Shown: piece after piece, positions 42,448 through 52,738 of the stretch
Numbering within the stretch: the stretch's first letter is position 1
Layout of the letters: each line of letters opens with the position of its first letter
Source of the DNA: Acanthochlamys bracteata
Lineage: Eukaryota; Streptophyta; Magnoliopsida; Pandanales; Velloziaceae
Reading direction: 5' to 3'
Length of the DNA: 64,000 bases
NCBI GenBank assembly: GCA_019914995.1
Contig: CM034137.1
Coordinates: forward strand, 434,001 to 498,000
Notes under the pieces: generated by a model
What the model was told of the DNA's origin: nothing
What the model saw: the letters and a program-made list of their open reading frames with translations, nothing else
Database searches by the model: none
Translations under genes and position numbers: made by a program

Positions 42448-43857
42448 ATGCCAAAGGAGAGACCTCAGCTCCACTCGTCTGAAGGGCGGTACCATCCGAC
42501 TGCAGGGAGCTCATCTCGAAGTAGACATTCTATGAACTTCTCTGGGCAACAACACTATCCTTCTAGAAGTGGTTCATCCAGACCCGACGAATCATTCACT
42601 GAGAACCATTTTGAACAGCACTACCATCGTCGAAGCATCTCATCTAGAAGCTGGCGTCTTTTTGCAAATACCTCATCTCGAAGCAGGGATTTCATTCAGC
42701 CGCAACACTCTGCACGACGAGTCCCTCCATATGTCAGATCCTCATCTAGAAGTAGGCAATATCTTCCCCAACAATTCCACTCAAGAGACTCAAGAGCTTA
42801 TATGCGTAGTGTATCTCCTCTTTCGAATTCTTCATCACAGCAAAACTATCCTCCCTCAAGTAATTCACTTGGAAGTAGCCATTCCGTTCGACCTAATTTC
42901 TTTAATCAACCACTACAATCTCCTGCACGCGGCTCATATAGAAGCAGGATATCTTTCTTCTGGAATTCTTCTGAGCAACCTCGACCAAGCAGATCTGTTG
43001 GTAGTAGCCGTTCTCGTTTGTGGAACCATCCAGCACAAAGGCGGCATCCTTTTATTAGCAGTACATCTGCAAGTAGGATACAATCAGTTTCCTGGAATGA
43101 GTATAGGCCACCATTATCAGTTAAAACCAGCAAGAGAGATGTAAATAAACTGAAGAAGGCAAGCCCAGTGTCCGACATCCAGCCAACGGCTGAGGAGATG
43201 AAAGAGTGGGATGATGTCTGCTGTCCTATATGCATGGAACACCCTCACAATGCAGTTCTCCTAACGTGCAGCTCTCATGACAAGGGGTGCCGACCATTCA
43301 TGTGTGATACCAGCTATCGCCACTCGAATTGCTTAGACCAGTTTAGCAAGGGTGTTAGCAGTTCAGCGCAAGTTGCATGCCCTCTTTGCCGAGGTCGGGT
43401 TTCAGGGTGGAAAGTTATTGAGCATGCCCGACACTACATGAATTCCAAAATCAGAAGTTGCTCAAAGGAGTCTTGTGGATTCTCTGGTGCTTATGAGGGG
43501 CTCCGGATACATGCAAGACAGGATCATCCTGATGTAAGGCCATCCGAGGCAGACCCAGAAAGGCAACATAAGTGGAGGAGGATGGAGGAGCAGCAGGGCT
43601 TTGACGATCTGCTTAGTACGATGCGTGCTTCCATCAACACCGAGGACATGGGTCTTTTGTCCCACTTTTTCCTCGACCTTAGTTTTGGGAGAGGTGGCTT
43701 GTCGCCATTTGAAAATGAAGATTTCAGCGATGACGATGAGGATGCAATGACCATTGAGAACTGGTGGCAAGATCATGGGGCATGGCAGAGTCAGTTGTTC
43801 CCCGACGGAGAGTGGGAGGAGTTGGACATGGACTTGGACTTAGAGCTAGCTCTGTAA
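42448..43857 (+). CDS. DUF1644 zinc-binding protein with expanded Ser/Arg repeat N-terminus
   Basis: A single coding exon of 469 aa after a leader intron. The start ATG 42448 fits the family N-terminus MPKERP; an in-frame ATG at 42352 lies across the polypyrimidine tract and acceptor, so it is rejected. From about residue 258 the DUF1644 core reads CCPICMEHPHNAVLLTCSSH, then GCRPFMCDTSYRHSNCLDQF, with later CPLCRGRVSGW and a C2H2-like CSKESCGFSGAYEGLRIHAR. The C-terminus is acidic (EDFSDDDEDAM). Family members are stress-responsive in rice; biochemical role is unknown, with RING-like zinc binding inferred. Residues about 18-240 are a run of degenerate units with SSRSR/GSSRSR motifs spaced roughly 20-35 residues, alternating with His/Gln/Pro-rich segments; most relatives I recall lack such a long extension. 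Confidence 0.9.
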   Translation: MPKERPQLHSSEGRYHPTAGSSSRSRHSMNFSGQQHYPSRSGSSRPDESFTENHFEQHYHRRSISSRSWRLFANTSSRSRDFIQPQHSARRVPPYVRSSSRSRQYLPQQFHSRDSRAYMRSVSPLSNSSSQQNYPPSSNSLGSSHSVRPNFFNQPLQSPARGSYRSRISFFWNSSEQPRPSRSVGSSRSRLWNHPAQRRHPFISSTSASRIQSVSWNEYRPPLSVKTSKRDVNKLKKASPVSDIQPTAEEMKEWDDVCCPICMEHPHNAVLLTCSSHDKGCRPFMCDTSYRHSNCLDQFSKGVSSSAQVACPLCRGRVSGWKVIEHARHYMNSKIRSCSKESCGFSGAYEGLRIHARQDHPDVRPSEADPERQHKWRRMEEQQGFDDLLSTMRASINTEDMGLLSHFFLDLSFGRGGLSPFENEDFSDDDEDAMTIENWWQDHGAWQSQLFPDGEWEELDMDLDLELAL

Positions 43858-44179
43858 TACAATTCCTGAGATATTCATGTTAACGATTCAATAGGTATAC
43901 ATGTTTGATGACATCGTGTGTTCCTTCCTTGTGTCTTAAGAATGTTTTACTCTGTACTTAATTAATCTCTTTTCATAATTGGTACAATCTAATAAGGTAT
44001 AAAATCAAGTTATCTTTCTCTACTGCGTCAGAAATATTCACTTCTGTTATCGGACTCGAAAATTATTCGTTTATCTTTCCTTGATGTCTTCCTTCTCATC
44101 AATATATTGCATTCGCACTCACTGTGATTAACAAGAAATCGATCAGGAGGAATTAGAGTTTATTAAGAAGACGTATTTG
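43858..44179. other. DUF1644 gene 3' UTR and flank
   Basis: The 3' UTR of the DUF1644 gene probably ends near 44010. I see no other signal before the laccase fragment. Confidence 0.5.
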
Positions 44180-44650
44180 TCAAGGTTCGGAAGGAAAGAA
44201 CATCACCATCCACTGTCATGGCATCGACCAGCCAACAAACCCTTGGTCTGATGGACCGGAGTAAATCACACAATGTCCGATTAGGCATGGAGAAGAAATG
44301 ACGTACCGCATTCAGATCACCGAGTTGATCGGCACTGTCTGGTGGCATGCACACAGTGAAAGGGATCGTGCCACTGTTCACGGAGCCATCGCCATCTTGG
44401 GAATCCCAAGATAGGCGAGTCTTATCCCTTCTCCAAACCTGACCATGAGATTCCTATTATATTAGGCCAGTGGTGGAAGACCGACGTTCGTGAGGTAGTT
44501 GACGAAGCTATACGCACCGGTGCTGGTCCACGAAATTCCGATGCTTATACAATAAACGGCCAACCTGGTGACCTATACAGCTGCTCCAAATCATCAGATA
44601 CTTTCAAGCTTCAAGTGGAGCAAGGAAAGACGTACTTCCAATATTTGTAA
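44180..44650 (+). pseudogene. Laccase fragment, intronless and broken
   Basis: Laccases are secreted multicopper oxidases acting on monolignols and phenolics. This piece matches the N-terminal cupredoxin domain: NITIH, the first copper motif (HWHG in the family) read here as HCHG at 44211-44222, then [27 protein letters not shown] (HAH ligands, 44340-44354), [53 protein letters not shown] and LQVEQGKTY. Damage: Trp to Cys in HWHG, a stop (TAA at 44262-44264) where the family has Tyr, and a frameshift near 44398-44404. Both ends are lost; AT-rich repeat DNA begins at about 44640. Known laccase genes have introns after HWHG and just before EWW, and neither is present, which suggests a processed retrocopy. 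No functional product is possible. Confidence 0.85.
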
Positions 44651-45952
44651 TTGAATTTCATAAAAATAAAAATAAAAAATAAAATTTTTATAAAAAATAA
44701 AGTGAAAATAAAATTTAATATTTATATTTTAATAATTTTTAAAAATATGTTAAAAATTAAAAAATATAATTATATTAAAAAGTATGTAAATAAAAAATTA
44801 AAATTAAAATTGTACATGCAAAAATAAAAATTAAAATTTTTTATATAATTAAAATATATGAACTATTTAAAATTTAAAATTTTAAAAAAAAATAGAGTTA
44901 GGAATCTGAAACACGTATTTATAAGAGTGATTAATGCTGCGGTCAATTTTGTATCCAGTTGTATGTTCATTTCATTTTTGAAAAGATTTTTTTATGCCAT
45001 TGTATGTTCAGATTCTGTATCTAGATTCAATTCTTTCCTACAAACAGTTTAATTTGTTGAAACTCATTGTTGTAATCGACAATCGATTACCAACCTACTG
45101 TCAGAGCCGACGGCGCTGCTCCGTTGGGCTTTCCTGCACGTCGCCGACGATGATTGTGATTTGTGTTTGTTGTGTTCAGAAAAAAGTTCAACAAACATCT
45201 GTGATGTTCTTTCTGTATCAATCGTTGTCTTGGATTGATGATTTCGAACTTATTTCAAATATCCGTAATTTTATTTTTTTTATTTAAATTTTGAATTCTG
45301 AATAATTCATATATTTTAATTAAATAAAAAATTTAAAACTTTATTTTTATATGTGAAACTATAGTTCTAACTTTTTTATTTGCACACTTCTCAATATAAT
45401 TATATCTTTTAATTTTCAACACATTTTCAAAACTTATTGAAATATAAATACTGAACTCTATTTTCACTTTATTTTTCAAAAAAAATTTTTTTTTTTTTAT
45501 TTTTACAAATTTAGTTACGGACATTTAAAACACTTTTTTTTTTTTCGCTCGATGATTCAATTACCTACAAAAAGTTTATTAGTTTAATGGATGAATTAGT
45601 CGACTGATTTCGAAAAATAAATTGAAAGTGGCCTGTGGTTGTAAAGCTAATTTCGATATTATTTGTTTCTGCTGGAAAATTCGTTGAACTTCTGGAACCC
45701 CAGCGATCAAAGCAAAAGGAGTAAGCTTTCTCTTTCTGGTTCTGTTAAAACTCAATACTTTTGAATAATTTTATTAGAAATTTAACTGATCCTATGTTCT
45801 ATCTATTATAGAATTGCAAATTGGCGAGATTGTTGTGTTTAATTTTTATTGTTTTACGTTTGTTTAGTTTGATGTGTGTGTAGCTGTTGTAGGGATGTAC
45901 TCACTTTTCAGCTTGGAAATTTCTCTGCAGAATTTTTTCTTGGGAAAGATCC
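44651..45952. other. AT-rich repeats, then GRXS15 leader
   Basis: 44651-44900 is an A/T-rich MITE-like stretch abutting the laccase relic. 44900-45250 is mixed sequence with no supported ORF. About 45250-45540 is a decayed family C MITE (ACGGACATTTAAAAC near 45516). The GRXS15 leader follows: a leader intron runs from GTAAGC at 45721 to CAG at 45930. Confidence 0.55.
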
Positions 45953-48044
45953 ATGGCCAAGCTAATCTCTGAGAAACTTTCGAGGGGTTTAATCAATTCT
46001 AATCTTCAGTTTGAATTGAGGGTAAGAAACTTGCTCTTTTTTTTCGGCCAATTTAGTTAAAGATCACTTCTTTTCCTCTGTTTCTATCCCAAGTGTAGTT
46101 AAAGGCTGCTTGTTTTCTCACTTTTGATGTTTGGTAAAAAAGTGGGGCAAAACATATCTTTCATTAGTTGGAATTGAACTATTAAGAATCTAATAATGTG
46201 TTCTTCGTGATTGGGAATTTGTTTTACAATGCTTCAAGTTATAGAAGTTTGTGAAATTATGTTGAGAAACTGATTTCTCAAAAATTGGAGATCTTATTTT
46301 TAACGAATCTTGACGTCTAGCAGCTTCGAAAAGGTAACAGTATCTTTCAGAAATTTCCATGAAAATTTTAGCGTGTACTGCTTTGAACCCCTTATTAATG
46401 TCCACCAAAAATTTGCCTGAGTTGCTGAGCTCTGAATTTTTGGGTGCACGGGTTGCTGAAGATGCTCAATAGTTGGTGTAGTTCCACTTGGTTAACTGTG
46501 CTGTTTTGGCAGGCAACAACAAGATCAATGTTCTATCAAAGCAGGAAATTTTCGACCAGGATGGATGAAAATTCTAGTGTGCAACGAGAGTTGGATCCTT
46601 CTGAGATGAGCGTGAGTGCATATTCTACCAGGATAATTGCTGACTCTGATACTCATGATGATTTCAAGCCAACTAGCAAACTTGAAGGGACTGGCATCTC
46701 AATTGAAGAGATAGTTCAGAAGGTTTGGATTTAATCTCAAACTAAGTTCTTTTTACACTACAATGCACTTTACAGAGGATGATCTGATATTGATCCCTGG
46801 TAGGATATCAAAGAGAATCCAGTCATGATTTATATGAAAGGTCTTCCGGATGCTCCTCGGTGTGGTTTCAGTGCTTTGGCAGTTAAGGTTATGAGGCAAT
46901 ATGGTATAACTCATTCAAAGAATTGTGACTTTTCATGGGCTTAATTATGCCAACGGCCCTGTCATTTTGCAGAAGTGTTAAAAAAAAAGGTCCCCAGAGT
47001 TTGCTTTGCTACCAAATGTTCCCTAGGGTTATCATTTATAGTGTAAGAGTTTGAGGTTCTTTTGTTAGTGATGATCGAGTTTTACTTATAGTGCAAAAGA
47101 ACCCCGCCAAGCTTTCTAATCAATAATGATCAATCTGAAAATAATTTTTTCATCCCAAAATACTTGAGTCAGGAAAGTTAGAAAAAAAAAAAAAGAACAA
47201 AACTATTTTTCACCGTTATTGTTTGATTGAAAAGAAAGAGTGGGGACAAGTAAAATTCAGTATCAATTGGTAACAAAGTAAATCTTGGGGAGATTTACTA
47301 TAAGCAAAATTTTAGGGACCATTTGGTAGCAAACCAAAACTGGAAACTTCTTTTATATTTTGGAAAAGTCATAGAACCTCTGGCATAAACTTAGCCCTTT
47401 TTCTTGTCTTAAACATGAACTCAGCATTTCCTCGCATTTCATAAAGCATCCTGTGGTTGGTGTAGGTGTCCCTATTGGTGCTAGGGATATTTTAGCAGAT
47501 ATGAAGATCAAGGAAGGCGTAAAACAATACACGTAAGAATTCTATAACCTTGCAAGTTCTTTGCTACTGTAGGCTTAACGATGTAACTCATGAAGGTATC
47601 TGCCGTCACAAGCCTTATCAGAGTCTAGACTGAGTTGTATTGGTAGAGCTTGTTCTGTCAATGCCGTTTTAGAATACTTATGTTCTGATATTAAGCTCTA
47701 GCCTTCGTCTTAATCCAGGAGTACATAGCTCTTGCATTCAGCTTGTGTTGCCTTGTTCTCATGAGAGGAGTGTAGCAGATAGAAGGGAATTGATTTGGCC
47801 TCTGTTATGCACGCTAAATTTTATTATTACGTATACTTGCAGCAAATGGCCAACCTTTCCACAGATTTTTATTAAAGGGGAATTTGTTGGAGGATCTGAT
47901 ATCGTTCTCACTATGCATCAGGTAAGTTTTGGTAAATTAACACATGTACTAACCGATAAGGTAAGATGTTTCTATATCTTATTCTTTATCTGCGTTATGC
48001 AGAAGGGCGAACTGAAGGATTTACTGGAGGGAATAAATACTTGA
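45953..48044 (+). CDS. GRXS15: Mitochondrial monothiol glutaredoxin GRXS15, 6 exons
   Basis: GRXS15 is a matrix class II (CGFS) glutaredoxin that carries a [2Fe-2S] cluster with glutathione and supports iron-sulfur transfer. Exons 45953-46021, 46513-46722, 46804-46903, 47466-47532, 47843-47921 and 48003-48044 give 188 aa. Residues 1-45 are a Ser/Arg-rich presequence ([16 protein letters not shown]). [10 protein letters not shown], conserved in Arabidopsis GRXS15, is present. The glutaredoxin domain starts about residue 85 with [24 protein letters not shown] is at 113-116. Later glutathione-contact blocks [19 protein letters not shown] are intact. The segment between the presequence and SDTHDDF ([20 protein letters not shown]) looks longer than in Arabidopsis (169 aa). 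No break seen. Confidence 0.95.
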
Positions 48045-49185
48045 CTTCCAACCAGAAGGAGGCGTCAGAAAATTGCATATTGTTGTGTATACGGGCACTG
48101 GAGAGATGAACCAAATGGCTACTTTGTAGTTGGTTTGGTGGTTTGAAGACCTGCTCGAATGTCAAGGGTACTGTATTATTCTCGGACTACTGAGAAGTTC
48201 TCTATGTTGATCTTTCTATAAAAGTTTGTTTATTGCTTATGTGCTTGCATTCCCTCTGATTATTCGGGTCTTTTACGAAGTTGTTTATAACTTCGGATTG
48301 CAGATAGACTGATAAGAGTACTTTTAAAAAATGTTTTTTTAAGGCAAAAAATATTTTTATTTTATTTTGATAAAATAAATTTTTATTTCGATTTAAAACA
48401 TAAAACTAAATAATAAATTATTATATTTATATTTTAAATTTTAAATAAATTTTATAAAAAATTATAAAAAATTTATTGAGATGTATAGATTGAATATATT
48501 TATTTTGAACCTAATTTTAAACATTTTTGTAATCATGGGGCATGCATTTTAATAAAATATTTTTGTGAATGAATAGGGAGTTCTTAAAAAGTTTGAGTTA
48601 TCAAAATTAGATATTGTGAATAGTATCGTGGAAATGGTTTTAATTTTGTATGTTTTATTAAGAAAGAGGTTGAGCCGGATTTGATTTATTATGATTTGTA
48701 TAACTGAAATAAATTGAAATTGATATTTAGCGGAAAAATTATGAGAGTGAAAATGATAACCCTAGGAGACATTGAGATTTTAACTATAAGATTTTATAGT
48801 ATTTTTTTTATCGTTCTTATTTTCACTTTGAGATTTTTAACAAATCAGTTGATCTAAAAATTTTTGATTGCCGGAAAAACAAAGAATTTATTTTACTAAT
48901 TAAATTATATTTCATCTCAATTACTTTATTGTCTTAGGAAATTTCTAATGTTATATCTCAGAAATGGGCTTTTTAGGCCAATAGTGGACCTTAATATTAG
49001 GCCTAAATGTTGGCCCATTATAGACGCCTACTTACATCGACACGTCAAAGTGGCATACGCAATTTCACCTGCTAGGGTAAAAAGGTCATTTGGTTTCCCG
49101 CCCTCCCTTCTATTCAATCGAGTAAAATAAGTTCTGCTTTATTTTGCAGTCATGATTGAAAATATTGTTTGGGCATGGCGTTGAA

Positions 49186-49399
49186 GAGAGCGTTTGAAAA
49201 AGCGTTTATTAAAAATTTTATTTTATATTTTTAAATATATTTTTTATAAATATTTTAAAAAGTTAAAATTTTAAAAATATAAATATAATGTAATAAATTT
49301 TTATTATTTTTAGATTAAAAAATTACTTATATTTAAAAAAAATAAAAAATATTTTATTTTAAAAAATTTTTATTTCAAAAATATTCTCTAACACGTCTA
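49186..49399. mobile_element. AT-rich MITE family B, copy
   Basis: Left end GAGAGCGTTTGAAAAAGCG and right end AAATATTCTCTAACACGTC. The interior shows the family pattern of alternating A and T runs. About 214 bp. Confidence 0.6.
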
Positions 49400-49406
49400 T
49401 TATGAA

Positions 49407-49650
49407 GTGTTTGAGAGTATTTATGAAATAAAATTTTTTTAGAATAAAAAATATTTTTATTTTTTTAAAAAATAAGTTCTATATTTTTATTTTTTTAAAA
49501 AAATAAAAATATGCAAGAAAAGTATCTCACTATGTAAAATTTTTTTACATTTTATAAATTTTTAAATAATTTTTTAAATATTTATAAAATATGTATTAAA
49601 AAATATAAAATGAATAATAAAAAAAAAGGTTTGGAAAACGCAATCCTAAA
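49407..49650. mobile_element. AT-rich MITE family B, copy in tandem with the previous
   Basis: Left end GTGTTTGAGAGTATTTATGA is one of the best matches to the family consensus; the right end carries GGTTTGGAAAACGCAATCC. It starts 8 bp after the preceding copy, so the two form a head-to-tail pair or a nested insertion. Confidence 0.6.
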
Positions 49651-50474
49651 AAGTAGTGTTCTTTGTTGTATAGAATCATGTAGAGCTCTAAACTAGCAAT
49701 TGTATATTTTACTTTGCTCCTGTCTTAATAACTTCAATCAAATTATTATTTGTACTTTCAAAGTACTTTTAAAAACTATTTTTTAAAAATAGAAAGCTCT
49801 ATTTTTTAACATAAAAAATAAAAATAAATAATAATAAAATCTTACAATATAATATTTTTTATACTTTCTAATTTTTTAAATAAATTTATAGACTATTATA
49901 AAAATTTTATTAAAAAATATAAACTGAAGAAAATAAAAAATGTTTTATAAATTATTGTTAAAAAAATTATTGAAAAACAGTTATGTTGTTATACATTTAT
50001 TTAGCAAGCGTATATGTAGTTAAGTATTCTAATGTATTGTGGCAAAATGTTGCATATTATTCACAGTGGTTACAACCAAATTGTAGATGCTATTGTGAGC
50101 CTCCTTCCATCAGTATATCACCTGCATAATAATTTCAGCAACTATGTTCTACCAACATGATTTTTGTTATTTATTTGAAGTATTTTGGTACCAAAAATAT
50201 TTCAAGTCACATGATAACTGACAAAAATATGGCATACAGCATTAGAAAAATACTTCAAAATACAAAGATGATCTGAGTTCCATCACCAACAACACAACTA
50301 GTATTACCCTGACACTAATGAATAATAGATACTGCTGGGTGAACCTGAATGTTACAGAAAGGTTTGGCAATAAAATGCTATACCACATACCTGAACTCAA
50401 ATATTGAAACATTCAGACCGACATTTGACTTCTCAAATCGCCAATTTTTGATAATGCCACAAGCAGCTGACGAC

Positions 50475-52738
50475 TTATGACAGGGATCCGTCTAGGCCCA
50501 AAGTTGCAGTGAACCACTTACAGACCTCATCCATCTCTTCTGGTACAGTGTGATGCCCAAGTCTGCAGATGTCGTATTTTATAAATTAATTAATTAAATA
50601 ACAGTAGTTCATGAATCTATATGACTTTGGTGACTCAGAATCTAAGTACCTGTTGTATGGTTTGAAGTTGAGTTTTTGGAAACCAGCAGAGGTTAGGCAT
50701 TCAGCGGATTTCTCTCCATGTTTATAGAGCACTACGTCATCCACTGGAAGTAAAAGAAGGATAAATGGATTGATCAGAAGAGAAAGTTATCTTTTCTAAC
50801 CCAATAAATCTTTAGAGATGCCTTTAAAATTCATTTTAATACAGGGTTCAGTCAAAACTTACATTGTCAAGGAGGTGCTAAGAAATCAAAATTTCAAAGA
50901 CTAACAACATTAAGCCTGCACTTAGTATGTTGTTCTTTTAAAGCAATTGAGATGTTAATATAAGTTTGCAACAAAGCCCATGAAGACTCATGTTCTCTGT
51001 GATGGAGCAGTTCAAAAACTCAAAAAATGTTTGATACAAAACAGTACAACAAGAACACCATAATTTGCAAAGCGCCAATAAACAATCGCGACATTAAAAG
51101 AACATCAGAGGGGTCCGTACCCTCATACGACATCAACAGGAATCATTTACTTCTAAACATGCAGATATAGAGCATACCTTTTCCATGACAAAGCAAAAGC
51201 GGCAAGGAAGCAGCCCTTCTTGAAGCCTCTTCGGATGCCTTCAGTTTATCCTTCATTGCCCTAAGATATGTACATAATAAAACATAAGCAATATATTTTG
51301 TCAACAAAGCTGGAAAAAATGGAACTTTTTTCAAATCGAAAGACCTGGCCAAGGGAAGCCATCCACTTAAACCGACAACTGCGCTAAGGTTGACAGTGTA
51401 CGGGTTACCATTTCCATATTTCCCATGCACACAACAAGTAGCAGAGTACAAAGCAGTTGCAGCACCCATGCTAAAGCCACCAACACCAAGTTTAACTGAT
51501 CCAAAAACAATTATTAGGATTCTCAGCCTCCAACACCAACTTCAGGTAACCAGCTAAAACTCTTGCTTAATTAACTAAAGATGGATATTTAGAAAAATAC
51601 CAAAACTTTAAGAGGTATATGAGTAACAATTGACTGAATTTCAATCCTCTTGGCAGAGGATTTTGCAGACCATACATATCCAAAATTATAAATAACAGAA
51701 TTACATCCGAGCAGAATCCTTTAGATGGTGGCTAATTTTTACATATCGCCTATATCAAGATATGTAAATTTTTTGCACAAGACACAATAGATGAAAGGAC
51801 AATTCGCTCAACCATTGTAAAACAAAAACTTCGAATTCCCATAACATTTGATGGATAGCAATATCATGAAACATACTGTCAGCAGGCTCAGCAGATAATA
51901 GGTTTGCTACATGTGCAGCTGAATCATCCAAGCCTTCAACATCAACTGGTCCTTCCTCTGACAGGTCCCCGACATCAAACCCTATATATGCGGACATGCA
52001 AAACTTAAGATGCTATTAATTTGTAGCAAGGAATCTAATCATAAGCATAAGTGTTGAAAGGTAAGAGCAAGTGGATATCTAAGTAGATCTCTATCAAGTG
52101 AAATAAAAGAACTTGGAGTTGAATTTTCAGCATACATGCAGTGCAAGGGAAACCACCAAAAATGGCAACCGGCCTGCTAGGGGCAGTAGGACATATCCAT
52201 TTTACCTGCAGGAATTTCCAATATGAAATTAGAAACATAGGAAGAACTCATTGTGCTCATGAATTAGATTACACTCACATTAGGTAGAGGTAAAGTTTCC
52301 AAAATTTGAGACCAGCTGCAAAAGAAAGCAAGACCGACAACATCAGAAGTTATGGATAATAACTTATAATAATTCATAAATGAGGGACCTTATAAGAAGA
52401 AAGGAACAGGAATGGTATATCGAATACACATGGACGGAAAAGAAATAAGTAAATCATGACTTGCTTATCATACCTCGCTCCATTGTCACCAAGACCATGA
52501 AGCCATACAATGGTAGCCTGGTGTTTTCCCTTGGGTCTCACAACATGAGTTCTCCCGTACTCAAAGCTGCGAGTGCTGCTTTTAGCACCTGCGCTCCAAC
52601 AACAATCCACATGTGCTCACAACTCTCATCAATGATTGCCAAAAGCTCGGGTTCAGATTCAAGCAATACAGGGAATGGACACAAAGAAAGAGGAGAAGCA
52701 TGCAGACCAGTTGCAAGAGAGCTGCTTCCATAGCTCAT
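50475..52738 (-). CDS. Acyl-protein-thioesterase-like alpha/beta hydrolase, 9 exons
   Basis: Members of this carboxylesterase family remove S-acyl groups from proteins or hydrolyse small esters in the cytosol. Exons on the minus strand: 52738-52708, 52588-52474, 52315-52279, 52205-52136, 51981-51877, 51495-51345, 51260-51178, 50743-50650, 50562-50475, giving 257 aa. The chain runs MSYGSSSLATG, FEYGRTHVVRPKGKHQATI, VWLHGLGDNGA, ICPTAPSRPVAIFGGFPCTA, WFDVGDLSEEG, nucleophile motif GGFSMGA (Ser128), LSGWLPLARAM, the acid near Asp199/Asp200, and LGHHTVPEEMDEV with the catalytic His232. So the triad is intact. It resembles Arabidopsis At5g20060/At3g15650. Two exons are tiny (31 and 37 nt). VVPY after the catalytic Asp in relatives is VVLY here, and the Thr-Ser before it reads Lys-Gly-Val, so the active-site rim differs. 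Confidence 0.9.

Larger units (their letters stand above)
48045..50474. other. Intergenic MITE cluster
   Basis: After the GRXS15 3' UTR (to about 48300) the DNA is A/T-rich. Family B MITE copies lie at about 48316-48530, 49186-49399, 49407-49650 and 49758-49990, two of them nearly abutting. A 60-codon ORF near 48948 is between elements and has no recognisable similarity. 50000-50474 should be the 3' UTR of the esterase gene on the minus strand. Confidence 0.6.

Noticed and set aside
44163..44381. 72-aa minus-strand ORF that looked like a glycosyltransferase piece
   Set aside because: It is the antisense of the laccase fragment, whose plus-strand motifs ([13 protein letters not shown]) are unmistakable.
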